DNA of 64,000 nucleotides, taken from positions 62,001 through 126,000 of the forward strand of contig JACCGJ010000590.1 in the NCBI GenBank assembly GCA_013407085.1, given 5' to 3'. Below the pieces are notes generated by a model. That model was given only the letters and a program-made list of their open reading frames with translations, did no database searches and was not told the origin of the DNA. Positions within the stretch are counted from its first letter, which is position 1, and the number at the start of each line of letters is the position of its first letter. A program made the position numbers and the translations under genes. The stretch comes from Atriophallophorus winterbourni (Eukaryota; Platyhelminthes; Trematoda; Plagiorchiida; Microphallidae). This document shows, in pieces, positions 22,151-34,095 of the stretch.

Positions 22151-23485
22151 TGAAAATTACATTTTAACGAAAGGTATGATGGAATCAATTGAGGCGAACT
22201 GGAAAGCAAATCATATGAATCTGCCGAAGGATATTAAATGAGTGGCCACAGATCTTCTATACCGAAACCGCCTAATGAACCACGGCTTCAACAATCAGAT
22301 GAGACTCTGATCAAAAACACTGTGGCGATCCTAAGAAAACGACCGATGTTCGACTCTCGAAGAGCCAGACAAATAGACGTGCTTTCAGCTCCATCACTGT
22401 ATATGAAAACGACAATCAATTGCCTATATACAAACGCACAATGACTGGTAAACAAACTAGCTGAACTGAATTATCTCTGTAATCAGCATTCACTCGACGT
22501 CATAGCAATAACTGAATCATGGTTTAAACCTCACGTGAGCGATCGCGAGCTCTCTATTCCAAACGTTACCCTGTTTCGGAGAGACAGCCTAAAAACAGGT
22601 GGTGGAGTATCTGTTTACCACCAGGAACGTTTATACAGTACTGTAGTTACAGACACTGAACTCGTTCTTGCAGACAGTATATGGTACAACTTGAAGATTG
22701 AGTCGAGCGATAGATTCATCGTTGGAATAGTTTACCGTCCACCATCATCATTGGATGCGCATAACGAAAACTCTTGAAAGCAATGCAGTACGTCGGAAAG
22801 CAGCGGAATTCGCAAATTGCTGATTTTGGGAGACTTTAATCCGCCTTAATTATATAACCGAGTAGATCATCCACCCCTATCACTAAGCTACAAATTTCGC
22901 GAATTGTTCGGTTACATCCCCTTGTATAACCACGTTTTCGATTGTACACGACAACGAAATTTTCAACCGACATCGGTTCTAGACCTAGTCTTAACCTATG
23001 AAGCCACGGCCGTTGACGATTTTTAGCATCACCCTCCGCTGGGTCGAAGCGACCACCTCGTTCTGGTTTTTCAATACGTGTGTAACGCCAGTAGAATTGT
23101 CAAGCAAACTAAACGAAATAGAAAGGTGGATTGCAATGGTTTGATGGAAACAATGGTAGCTTTCGATTAACATACTATAAATTTCAGTGATCTGGGCTCG
23201 CATTGCACAACCATGGCAGATTACATAATCACCACGATACATTTAAATTCTTAATATGTCCTGAAACATAATAGCAAAGAACCACTCTTCAGAATTCGCA
23301 GTCGGACTAGAAAATGGTTGACAAAGCGAAATTTGGCATGGGCTATTCACAGTGTCGCCAGATCTAATTCGACCTGGGCAAACTTTCGCGAATTGCGGAT
23401 TCAAGTCACAAATCTAATCCGAGAGGACAAACAATATATTCTGCATCATAAAAGCTATGCACCCATGCATCGAAGTAAACTATAC

Positions 23486-23670
23486 AATTTACCCTATCCA
23501 ACCGGTGGAAGACAATTTCTGCTCTATGTATTTTTACCTGATTCCTGAACTGATTAGTAGGCACACAAATCGCGTTTTTACTACCTATATTATTTATTAT
23601 TCACATATTATTTTGTGGTTTTTGTAAAGCTATGTGCTTTTTAGACCATTAAATTGAATTGAATTGAATA
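23486..23670 (+). mobile_element. Short LINE 3' end with a GAATT tail, inserted in the CR1-like LINE
   Basis: An A/T-rich 3' UTR-like stretch ends ATTGAATTGAATTGAATA at about 23653-23670. It interrupts the host LINE reading between SKLYN and MQQNPKLLYRTV. Confidence 0.5.
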
Positions 23671-23689
23671 TCACCTGCTCCAGCTGGCA

Positions 23690-24204
23690 ATGGTTCAATG
23701 GTTCAATGGTTTATTGTGGTGTAAAAGCATAGCTTAAAAATAACCACAGGTTGGTATGTACAGTGTGGTGGAAATAAAATTGTGAGTGTCATCTGTTCGG
23801 GGACGGGGAGGCCTTATAGCGGGCCACACTCGCTTTGGAATTGCGCCTTCCTTATATTGCGAGGCGGTCGCAGAATACGGAGGCATCGGGGTGGCGTTAG
23901 ACCTGAAAAAATGAAGCTAGTACGCGATGCGGTGTAGTGGATCAGTGCTGATCCGAGAACAGCAGCAATCGGACAGACAAGGCCTCAAGGTATGTTGTTG
24001 TGGAGATCATTTAAATGAGCGTCCAGACTCCGTTTAAAAACCTCTACGGATGTTGCGGATACGACTTACTGGGGTAGACTATTCCAGTGAGTACATATCC
24101 GGAGGGAAAAGAAATGCCTGCGACAGTTGAGGCGTGAGTGTTGATATGAAAGTTTGAGTGAATGGCCACGAAGATGTGAAGTTTCACGATTAAGGACGAG
24201 AATG
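23690..24204 (-). mobile_element. CR1-like LINE 3' end (minus), inserted in the plus-strand LINE
   Basis: The reverse complement gives RETSHLRGHSLKLSYQ, RRHFFSLRICTHWNSLP and VEVFKRSLDAHLNDL, the standard CR1 C-terminal tail. It lies back to back with the host LINE. Confidence 0.75.
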
Positions 24205-24766
24205 TGTTTACAAGAATGCAGCAAAATCCCAAACTGCTTTATCGAACTGTCAACAACACTACGAAGCAGATAACGGACTATCTGATTCTCTTCTGGAAAC
24301 CGATAACACTCGCTAGTTATTATTCACGATTTTTTACCCCAAATGATGCATTACAATCATCGGAATTGTCAGCAACAATTGTGTGGTGACTGTAGGCGAT
24401 ATATGCATTAATTCTGAAATAATGCAGCACCACTTACGCACGTTGAATATCAACAAGTCTCCGGGAGCTGACGGAATCACACCTGCAACGCTAAATTTAT
24501 GCGGCAATCAATTGTGCCAACCATTTTTGTGATTTCTTTAATCACTCTTTTGAGGGAAGGTGTTGTACGACTGACTGGAAGAGAGGAATCAGAACACCCC
24601 TCTACAAAGGTGACTCTTGTTCTGACCCAGCAAATTACCGCTTGTAACACTCCTTCCAGTGATCTCAAAAGTTATTAGAGCGAATGTGTGCGAAAGAATT
24701 GTGAATCCTCTCGAAGCCCAAAAACTTATTGTCCAGAGAGCAACATGGATTTCGGAAGTCTCGTTA

Positions 24767-26186
24767 AATAGATAAATAAATAAATAAATTTTATTCTTGG
24801 AAATCCAAGGCATGTTGACCATGATCAATAATTTCCAAAAGGTTTGTACAATCAGATTGTAGTATGAACATTGGCGAAAACAATTCTCAAGGTCATGTCT
24901 TCAGCGGAATTAAACGTCCGAAAAATATAAAGGTAACAGTATTTAGAAGTTGCTTTCAGATAGTCCGTACGTGATCTGATATGGTACAAAAACGCAGGTA
25001 TTGCGAAGAAAAGTGAATGAATGATCCCGGAAGCACTGAAGTTTAGCGGATAAGGTCCATCGAGGATAAGTGAAGAATCTCTGTTGTTGATGTTCCAAAC
25101 TTTTTCATTTTGATTGTTCAAAATTAATTGATCTTTCCTAAATAAGAACCATTTTCCTGTTCGCTAGACGAAGGTAATTTATTCCACTAGGTTGAGGTCT
25201 GGGGTCCGTTTCATTTGGGTGCGGATTCAGAATTGTGCTGGGAAGAAAATACTCAAAAGCGACAGAATGTTGTTTCGAACGTTATGAAAATTTATTTAAT
25301 ATCAATACATAGGAATGCCATTATTATATAAATCATCAAGCAGAACATTTAGTTTAAGAAGAGTGCTAATTTTATCTATGGTACGAAATGAAGCCAGATG
25401 TGATTTGAATTTATTTAAAGAGGAACTGAGTCTTATATATTTTGGAAGGAGATTCCACAGTTTATCATATTTATTCAAGAAGAAATTGTTTCTTACTTTA
25501 GTACGAAAACTTGGTAGTTTATTGGTTTTTCACTGTTTTTCAAGCTATTCTTAGAATCATGTCGTATATGAAGATTCGAACATATTTCTATATTATCCGT
25601 TGACAGTATTTTAAAGAATAAGATGAGATTATGTTTGAGTCTGCGAAACAATAATGGATGAAGGTCCAGTTTTACACATTTTTCTCTACAAAAGAGTTTG
25701 GTGGTATAACCGAAGATGGATTTTGAGAAAGAACGTTGTATCTTTTCTAAAACTATGCTAACGGATTTATTTATATTGGTATATATTATGTTACAATTGT
25801 CTAGAATAGGAATGGTGAACAATTTAAACATTTCTATTTTGCAATGAGGTTGAATTATAGATCTATGTATAATATTCATACTTTGTTTGGCTGTAGTAAT
25901 AAGGTGGCGTATCTGTTCTATGAAAGTGAGTGATGTAGAATATCGAAATCCTAAATCACACGTGTGATCAATCATTTGAATTGCGTTATTGTTAAGAAGG
26001 ATTGAGTTATTTTGTATCGTGCATCTTATAGGCATAAAATTTGATTTTGCTGTTGAGAACGTTAGACCGTTATTTGTCGCCCAATCTGCAAGTGCAGCTA
26101 AATTATTGTTTAGTCGAGCTTCATAAGTTTGTGCTTGATTAGCTGGGAAAGTGATAACGACTTTCATGTCGTCAGCGAATAAGAAC
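24767..26186 (-). mobile_element. LINE with ATTT tail (minus), 5'-truncated, inserted in the reverse transcriptase of the CR1-like LINE
   Basis: The 3' tail is at 24768-24790 (AAATAGATAAATAAATAAAT). The minus-strand frame 26167-25493 (224 codons) encodes the end of reverse transcriptase and the tail domain (KVVITFPANQAQTYEARLN, LFTIPILDNCNIIYTNI). Just upstream of that frame the reading is LFLFADD, so the copy is truncated at the catalytic box. The bases GTT flank both ends. Removing the insert restores the host reading KSRSCLTNLL. Confidence 0.88.
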
Positions 26187-27545
26187 AGTTCTTGCTTGAC
26201 TAACCTACTGGAGACAACGGACGACTGGACGCAGGCCGTTGATGATGGTGCTTGCGTGCATGCTTGTCACTTGGACATATCAAAGTCGTTTGATCGCGTG
26301 GATCATTCTATAATCCTGATCAAGCTGCACGATGTTGGTATTAATGGGTACCTTATTACCTGGCTGAGAAGTTACCTACATGATCGCAAGGTAACTGTAC
26401 GTATCAATGGTGTGATGTCTGACGAAATCGAAGCCACTAGCGGTGTCCAACAAGGTTCGGTACTTGGTGCGGTTCTCTTTTTGGTCTACATCAACGACCT
26501 TCCGAACCTTGTCACAGCCAAAATGGTTCTCCTTGCGGATGATGTTAAACCTTGGATGCAAATCACGTCGAGCATGGAGTGTTTGCGCTTACAAAGAGAT
26601 TCAGTTATATTAAACAGCTTGTCAGAGAGAAACAAACTTCCATTCAACTTCCGTAAGTGTACAATGTTTCAAATATGTAAAGATTCCCCATTCTCATACT
26701 ACCTTTAACAAAAACTGTAATGGACAACAACAAAATGGGATTTTGGCGTATGGATTAGTGGAAGTCTTAAGAATAGCATGCAATGCGAAGCAGTAAACAA
26801 CCGAGAGAGCAGCATGCTAGATATGCATCAGCGTATTTTCGGACATTTTTCACGTGAAACATTCCAGATGCTCAAAAATACGTATATTAACCGAGTAATG
26901 GATTACTCAGTGCAAGCTCGGGCACAATGACTACAAAAAACATGAAGCTGCTCGAGAGGATTTATCACAGAGTAAACAAAATGGTGGGCTGTCTCCACAA
27001 CGTACCATATGATAATCGACTCGTGCATCTTAATTTGGATACACTGCTTTGCAGACGGGTTCGATTTGAACTAATCTCAACCCATAAAATGATGAAGTCA
27101 AAGTTGCACGCTCTGAGGCATGTTTTTCGCCTCCGGTCAAGCCGTTACGCAAAATCACCCATTGGCATTAAATATTCCACATTCTCACCGGAACTGCCTT
27201 CGGTTCTTCTATTCGATGCGCGTTTGTTTCTTAATGGAACTCCCTACCATCAGATGTTGTACAATCATCTAGTGAAAGGATTTTCAGGAACAAATTGGAT
27301 ATATGTATGCGCAGTAATTCCATCCTAACTCCCGTTATTATAACATGATCTAAATCCAAACGAATATTTTTTCTATCACACCGCGACAATACATGACATA
27401 TTTTCTAACTACAAAACCGTTGATCTCCATAATTCCTCAATTCATTTTGTATATTTATTTATTGTCCTTATACGAATATCCTGTGGTGTTGTGCAGCTAC
27501 GAGCTTTTTTATACCATAAATTCTCGAATCCTGAATCTTGAATCA

Positions 27546-28084
27546 TTTCTGAGTGTAAAGTTTGCGCTCAACTCAAACCGAAAATTTCAATTTTTTTGGA
27601 AATCTTATTAAATCTACTCAACCATTCTTGCGGCTTCAAAGGTCCGCAACATCAGTCACACGAAACCGATATCTTCCGACAAGCGGGGATTATGAATTGA
27701 AGCACTCATCTCCGAGCAGCCAAACGTTAATCTGGAAGTTCGCTTCTTACGATAGTTCGATATTGTTGAGGATATCCGAGCTATTTCAAGATTATCACAA
27801 TAAATTTTACTTAATTTTCAACGGATTTGAACATGGTGACGACTCGCAAACATGTCAAAGTAGATCATACAGCATCGAATACATAGAAGTCTCCAAAGAA
27901 AAGGGGGCTCCGCTGCTCGTATGGTGTTTTCTGTACACATTTTGTTTGTCTCAATCGCTGTACGTTTCAAATTTGTAATGAAAATTTGATGAGCCTGAAT
28001 ATTTTTTACCATAGCATATTTCCCATTATTTTGATTTTGTAATATAATATTTTCGCATTTGTTTTATCGATATGGACACTATCC
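27546..28084 (+). other. Unassigned DNA with a CUB-like open frame
   Basis: The plus-strand frame 27562-27978 (138 codons) includes TLIWKFASYDSSILLRISEL and FYLIFNGFEH. That pattern loosely recalls a CUB domain core (W-x-I ... ILL ... F ... D/NG). A possible acceptor lies near 27638. I see no partner exon. It may be an orphan exon or a decayed copy. Confidence 0.3.
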
Positions 28085-28515
28085 CACAAATAATAATAAT
28101 ATATATATTCTTAGACATCCAAGGCATGTAATACATGATCAGTTTATCAAAATTGGAACAGCAAAAGAAAATATAACGGTGCAAATGACCGAAGTGAGCG
28201 GGATTTTCGAACATTTTTCCGTTCAATAATGGGAATGAATATACAGTAAGTAAGAAAACAAATCTTAATGTCCAATAACAGTAATGTTTCATTTAAATTT
28301 TGTCAGAATTTACGAATTGCAAGATGGAAAACATGGAGAACATAAATGGAAGGCAATTATGGAAAAAGTGGAGTGAATTGTAATAAATTGTCATAAGAAA
28401 ATTGATAAAAAATTATATATACATCAATTCCTGTTTTTTTAAGGAAAGATTGGTTGAGAAGATGGAAAAGGGAACATAAATCCATCAGAAAGAAAAAATC
28501 TAAGAAATTCTGGGG
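28085..28515 (-). mobile_element. LINE 3' end (minus), relative of the 24.77-26.19 kb element
   Basis: AATAATAATAATATATATAT is followed by TCTTAGACATCCAAGGCATG and TACATGATCAGTTTATCAAA, parallel to the start of the element at 24.77 kb. Only noncoding 3' sequence is visible. Confidence 0.6.
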
Positions 28516-28820
28516 GATAAAGAAGAAGAAGAAGAAAACTTTATTCGTTAAAACGAATTTTCAGTTAATCAAAATAGTTTAAACACAGAATTTCAATACG
28601 AATAAGAGGAACGTCAAACTTTGATGGAAAAATTCGAGACTGCCAGTCACATTCAAAATCTAAACAGCTTCGGTTTCGTCTGCAGGCATTAGGCTTTGTG
28701 ATTGTGATGGATATTGGTGGAAAGTAATGCTGCACGATTTTTAAACCCCCGTGTATGAATTTTCTCTCGCATTTTTCTGACCGGCGCAGCAAATTCCCCA
28801 TCCTTCAAAATAAAAAAAAT
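28516..28820 (-). mobile_element. Probable LINE 3' end with a (GAA)n tail (minus)
   Basis: An AAGAAGAAGAAGAAGAAA run at about 28522 leads into a T-rich strand and a minus-strand frame (28801-28565, with FECDWQSRIFPSKFDVPLIR) that could be a decayed LINE C-terminus. Confidence 0.4.
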
Positions 28821-29604
28821 TCGCAGCATTTAAAGCGTGCGAGGCATCAAAAGTCCTTCGTTTACATGTTCGCGACATGAGAGGGTGTGGTTAATAGCAT
28901 GGGAGTAGGGTACGCTGTGTACTGCAATACTCTTGAAGAAGTGTCGACGAATCGAATTGAAATTTGTTCACCAGCCAGGTTTTCGTTATCTGCAGGAGAG
29001 TGAATCGAAAATGAAACAAATCTCAGGCGGATAGATTTCGAGCCAGTTTCAATGATGGTTCGGTATTCGAAGACACTGGAATATAATGAAAGATATTCTC
29101 TTCACCATCATGGTGAGGGGTCAACAAAGTAAAATAGTTCATCATTTAAAAAATAAGAATGTACATTAAAAACAATGTTTTTCAGGGTTTTTTTTACTTT
29201 TTTATTTTTTTGGTAGATTTTATTGTTTTGCAAGTTTGGATAAAAATGTGACATTTATAAGCCTCATATGAAATAAAAGACAGATATATACATAATGGTG
29301 TATAGAAAATGTCATGGAAGGCAATGTGACAAATAGACAAATGTGATGCAAGTCCCAACCTATGACGAGGCATGCAAAGACCCTATGTAACCTTACACTA
29401 CAGCAGCGTTATAAATGGATAATCAGAAAAATAATTTTTTTAGATGTTTCGTAGTTTTGTTTACAGAGACATTTGTTTACGATAGAAACCTGAATTGAAA
29501 CAATAAGGATAACTATGTTTAAACAAAAAGGGGGGTAAGATAAGCCTTAAGAGATACAATAAGTACAGGTACATATAATACTAGTCCCTGGTTTTCGTGT
29601 ATGT
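28821..29604. other. Unassigned A/T-rich DNA
   Basis: No gene, tail or dispersed repeat was recognised. Confidence 0.4.
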
Positions 29605-29722
29605 ATGATGTTAGTATGAAAGCACAATCCTGATCTAAGCAAAGTGCCACACAGTCAGAGACTGCACGTGGGCTGAGATACTGTCAGGTTGCCCAGGCCT
29701 AGACTGATATGAGGGGGGAAAA
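29605..29722 (-). repeat. Rep-A copy (minus), 5'-truncated
   Basis: The 3' half is present (AAAGCACAATCCTGATC, CACGTGGGCTGAGATACTGT, GGCCTAGACTGATATGAG). The head is missing. Confidence 0.8.
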
Positions 29723-30772
29723 GAAATAGATGTAACCCAAAGTAACCTGACACTTAATAATACCATGTATTCCGGACATTATGAACAGTTCTATACGTGT
29801 GCTAATGTAGAAAATACTTACAATTGGTTCAAAAACCAGGAATACCGTGACAAAATATATTGTCTATAGAAGTGTTCATTTTCAGAATTTCGCATAGCGA
29901 TGGAGCAGTAAGAGAATCTACGAGTGTTTTAAATTTACCTGTAAATGTGCACATGCGAAAGTGGAGTGGAAGAGAATTCCAAAGATGCGCATACCTAATT
30001 AAAAAGAAGTTTTGTCGAACTTTAGTGCGAGTAAGGGGAATATGTAATAGCCTCATTCGGTTACGTCGTACAGAACGATTGCTATCTTGGAAGCGCATGG
30101 TAGATCTAAGCTTAACTTGGTGCTCTGTGATGATTTGGAAGAAAAGAAAGAGATTAAGGCGAATTCTGCGTAACCGTAGCGGGTCAATGTCTAGAAGATT
30201 GCATCTCACTTTATAAGATGTAGGATTAGAATAGCCTTACATGATTTTGCTAATTATACGTTGAAGGCTTTCTAAGAGAATACAGTCACGCCTAGCGATG
30301 TGAGAGTAGGCTATATTACAGAAGTCAAGAAGCGGTAATACTTTCATTTTATATAGACTTAGTCTACTTTCACGAAGGAGGAATTTTGGATTTATCAAAC
30401 CAAAATTCTGTCTAGCTCTTGCTATGAAAAATCTTACTTGTTCGTTGAAATTGAGAGATGAAGAATATCTAAATCCTAAGTCTTTGATTTCGTTAGAAGG
30501 TGCGAGTGGTGTATTGTTGAGAATAATACTATCAGGGGGGTATTGAGCAGCGTATACCCATGAATTGCGTCTTCAGATCTGGGAATTCTAAACCCCATTG
30601 TGAGCCCCAACTTGAAAAAGTTGAAAGATCGTCGTTAAGAGAGTCTATAGCCTGTGATATCTCTATGGCTGGAAAAGCTAAAAAAGTTCATTATCATCCG
30701 CAAAGATAAAAAGCTTTGAGTTTTTTACGAAATCTTGCACATCAATAATATATATAAGAAAAAAGGAGGGGA

Positions 30773-30840
30773 CCTAGTAAGCTACCCTGAATGACTCTAC
30801 ATGGTATAGGTTGTGTTTCAGAGGATATGCCATAAACGGA
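30773..30840. repeat. 68-bp direct duplication flanking the LTR element, left copy
   Basis: It matches 33746-33813 at 64 of 68 positions. In the host LINE this stretch should occur once. Confidence 0.88.
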
Positions 30841-31411
30841 TGTAACTTTATAAAATTCTTCCTTTTCCTTCGTTTTTACCTTATATTTTAAAATAATTTC
30901 CAGAATCTAAATTTTGTTGATTATATTTTCCGGTATTTTATATTTATGCTGTATTTGATGGAAAACATTTCTTTTGTTATTAAAAACTTGCTATTGTAAA
31001 TCTTTTCTTTACACGCCTTTGGTTAATTATTTGTTTTAATTGTTCGTTTCGGCCATTGTCGGTCATTGTTGTTAAATTTGGTTGCCATTTTGGGCACTTG
31101 AAATTGGCTTGTATTTTGACACCACTTTTGGGTGTTTTGTCTTTGATAGACATTTTGGACGGCAATTTTGGTAACTCCTTTCATTCTATTTATATCTCAG
31201 GTCGTCATTGAACTTGTTTGCATTTGATATAATTGATTCTGGAGCATTTTTGGCTCACATCATTTGTACAACCCGGTACAGTTGAGGTTTGTCCATTGTT
31301 ATTGTCTATTAATCTTGTTAATAGAACCGTAGTAAACTTGAATCATTGTTTTGAATTGTCGAACTATGAAACGGGTGGTCTACGCGTTAAACATCGACTT
31401 TAGTCGTTACA
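30841..31411 (+). repeat. 5' LTR
   Basis: It has TG...CA ends with the 6-bp inverted tips TGTAAC/GTTACA. It matches the 3' LTR with about nine differences in the first ~390 bp, then only loosely. Confidence 0.9.
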
Positions 31412-32418
31412 GTACTCAACTTGGTGCGTCGAAGCATTACAATTTTTGGAAGTACTCAATTTGGTTCGTTGAAGCAGTACTCAACTTGGAATTGCAACAA
31501 TTCGACTTTTGATTTGTACCGTATTTTCTCAACTGGAGAAATTACTGTGATCAATTTGGATCGTTTCAATTAGATTGCGTTACAACTTGACTTGACTGTG
31601 GCAGTATTTGTCTCAACCGGAGAAAATACTCGTTTTATTTCATTGCAATCGAAGCAGTATTGAACTTGGTCGACGCTCAGCTACGTCGTCAAAATCGGTG
31701 AACGAACCTGATCTATAATCAGGGTGAATCTGTGCGGATTGGAACGTTGAAGCTTGATCCATTTCACAAGATCTTTGTTGAACACTCGGTGACGTTCATT
31801 TAATTTGTGTTCCAAAGTCATTATTGTACATCTATGATGCCTGAACATTTACCAAGTTTAGTGCGTGGTTCGGTTAGGTCCCTAAAAGATAGTCACAATG
31901 GTGCGGACGAATTTGAATCTCCATCTGTTGGTAGACATGGTCTCGACTGTAACTGTGCACCTTCTAAACGGGCACTTGAATTGGAGCAAGATTTAGCGAT
32001 TGCTAATGCTACAATCTTGAAATTAACTCATGGTACCTGTCATAAACGAGCTTCAGACCTAGCTTGTACTGTGGCCCACTCAGTTTAGATGAGTTATTTG
32101 GAGAGGCCCGACGATTGATTGGCCAGTCAGAAGGCTTCGCTGTTCTCGCTCGTCAATGCATAAATGTCAGGTTGCCCTCACTCTATTGGAGTGCCAGGCG
32201 GTTTTGAATGCAAGTGACACTTTGGAGTATATTGTGCATATATTACCGGCTGTGTTCCAGCAACAGTGGACTGATCTGAAGAATGCTGTATACTGCGAGG
32301 GATTAGAAATTACTTTTCAGCAACTCACAGACTTTGTGACACGTCGAGCTCTTATTGATTGGAGTCGATTTGGTCAGTTGTGTAAATGTTGCCAAAAGGA
32401 TTCCATAGCAAGGCATGT

Positions 32419-32665
32419 TAGCATCGTTGAGTGCCAAGAAACGGTTTCTATTGATGTAAATTTGATGGGTCTTGACGTTTGTGCTGTCGGTTGTTCTCGG
32501 GAAGCTGAGTTACTGACACTGAATTAGCTCAGTCGGATTTTGTGACTGATTGTCAAGAAAGGGTTTTTATTGATGTAAAGTTGAAGGATCTTGATGTTTG
32601 TGTTGTCGGTTGTGCTCACGAAGCTGAGTTGCCTGACAATAAATTAGCTCAGTCGGATTCTGTGA
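32419..32665 (+). repeat. Two imperfect tandem units inside the LTR element gag
   Basis: The unit includes TTTCTATTGATGTAAA / TTTTTATTGATGTAAA, then GTTTGTGCTGTCGGTTGT / GTTTGTGTTGTCGGTTGT, then ATTAGCTCAGTCGGATT. The period is roughly 120 bp. Confidence 0.75.
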
Positions 32666-33174
32666 TTGAATTTTCCGACACTAATTCAGATACGAGTGAG
32701 AGCAAGCCTGGCACACCTGACACCTATTCAGCTCCAATGAATAGTAAGCCTGGTTCACATGACACTGAGTCAGCCGAAAGGGGGGCGACAGATGGTAGCC
32801 ATGACAATCCATATGATTGGAGTAAAGTGTTCCGTTGTGTACCTGATGTGTTATTTGTGTTTCGATCTCATGATACACTAATAATAATTTGCACATTAGA
32901 TTTGTTTAATTGGCGCGAGATGTCGCTGTTTGAGGATGAAATACACAAGGCTCGTTTGGGCGGGGTTGCATGCATAAGCTACTTGTAGGGGACGGTGGCA
33001 GAACCGGAGGACGTGGTGGGTCTTAGTCTGGCAAACTATTTCCCTATAAAAAGCCACATGTGTCCAATGATGGCAATGCGACGTGGCGTGTGTGACTCGC
33101 CACTAAATAAAGTCATTTGCTATTCTGGGTTTATACGTTAGGGTCCTAGGAAGAATTTGGCCGGAGGTGTAAGA

Positions 33175-33745
33175 TGCAACTTTATAAAATTCTTCCTTTT
33201 CCTTCGTCTTTACCTTATATTTTGAAACAATTTCCAGAATCTAAATTTTGTTGATTATATTTTCCGGTATTTTATATTTATGCTGTATTTGATGGAAAAC
33301 ATTTCTTTTGTTATTAAAAACTTGCTATTGTAAATCTTTTCTTTACACGCCTTTGGTTAATTATTTGTTTCAATTGTTCGTTTCGGCCATTGTCGGTCAT
33401 TGTTGTTAAATTTGGTTGCCATTTTGGGCACTTGAAATTGGCTTGTATTTTGACACCACTTTTGGGTGTTTTGTCTTTGATAGACATTTTGGACGGCAAT
33501 TTTGGTAACTCCCTTCATTCTATTTATATCTCAGGTCGCCATTGAACTTGTTTGCATTTGATATAATTGATTCTGGAGTATTTTGGCTCCACTGTTTGCT
33601 GTTCGTTCCTATACAGTTGAGGTTTGTATAATTGTTGTTGTAATTGTTGCTAATTACAGTACCATATAACATCCGAATTGTGGTTTTGAATTTGTCAAAC
33701 TAAGAAACGGGTGGAATACGCGTTACTCACGTCACAGACGTTACA
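33175..33745 (+). repeat. 3' LTR
   Basis: Same length as the 5' LTR (571 bp). It begins TGCAAC, so the first tip differs by one base, and ends GTTACA. Confidence 0.9.
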
Positions 33746-33813
33746 CCTAGTACGCTACCTTGAATGACTCCACTTGGTATAGGTTGTGTTTCAGAGGATA
33801 TGCCATAAACGGA
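33746..33813. repeat. 68-bp direct duplication flanking the LTR element, right copy
   Basis: Partner of 30773-30840. It reads on into the uninterrupted LINE sequence (AACGGAGAAGG). Confidence 0.88.
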
Positions 33814-34095
33814 AACGGAGAAGGTGCGATCAGAAAGATATGAACAGAACCAATTAAATAGGGATCCAGAAATACCAAGTGATGATAATTTTCGAAGAAG
33901 AAGTGAATGAGGAACCTTATCAAATGCTTTGGTATTGTCTAAGAAAACTGTCAGTACAGCTAATCCATGATCTATGGAGGCCGTTATATGGTCCAAATAT
34001 TCCAGCTAACAGGTAATGCAGGACTTCTGATTTAAAAAGCCATGTTGGAATGGAGAGAAATAGTAGCAAACACTGCAGTCATTGGTCATATATCA

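Larger units (their letters stand above)
22160..27545 (+). mobile_element. CR1-like LINE (plus), nearly full length but split by nested insertions
   Basis: Host pieces are 22160-23485, 24205-24766 and 26184-27545, about 3.2 kb in all. In order: endonuclease (DVIAITESWFK, LKTGGGVSVYH, GRSDHLVLVF), linker, reverse transcriptase (NKSPGADGITPATLN, QHGFRKSR joined to SCLTNLLE, DISKSFDRVDHS, SGVQQGSVLGAVLFLVYIND, LLADD) and the C-terminal tail (LNLDTLLCRRVRFELISTHK). The tail ends in CCTGAATCTTGAATC. Stops and frameshifts show it is inactive. Confidence 0.88.
30841..33745 (+). mobile_element. BEL/Pao-like LTR retrotransposon, gag only (non-autonomous)
   Basis: Two 571-bp LTRs (30841-31411 and 33175-33745) begin TGTAAC/TGCAAC and end GTTACA. 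The 1763-bp internal region encodes only a broken gag. The frame 31807-32088 has SKRALELEQDLAIANATILK. The frame 32156-32527 has LEYIVHILPAVFQQQWTDLK and FQQLTDFVTRRALIDWSRFG, which recall BEL/Pao gag. A third, Ser/Asp-rich frame is 32542-32988. No protease, reverse transcriptase or integrase is present. TTGGTGCG at about 31421 could be the primer-binding site. Confidence 0.85.
29740..34095 (-). mobile_element. LINE (minus), split by an LTR element
   Basis: Host pieces are about 29740-30840 and 33746-34095. Reading in gene direction from the high-coordinate piece: FQHGFLNQKSC, LDHITASIDHGLAVLTVFLD, NTKAFDKVPHSLLL, SGVIQGSVLG. The low-coordinate piece then gives GSLLGPLLFLIYIIDV, LFIFADD, and a C-terminal tail (LLDIDPLRLRRIRLN, YAHLWNSLPLHFRM). 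Part of the QG box region is present on both sides of the LTR element. Confidence 0.85.

Noticed and set aside
30980..33499. Two identical 61-codon minus-strand frames, 31165-30980 and 33499-33314
   Set aside because: They are the same stretch of the two LTRs read backwards, not a duplicated gene.
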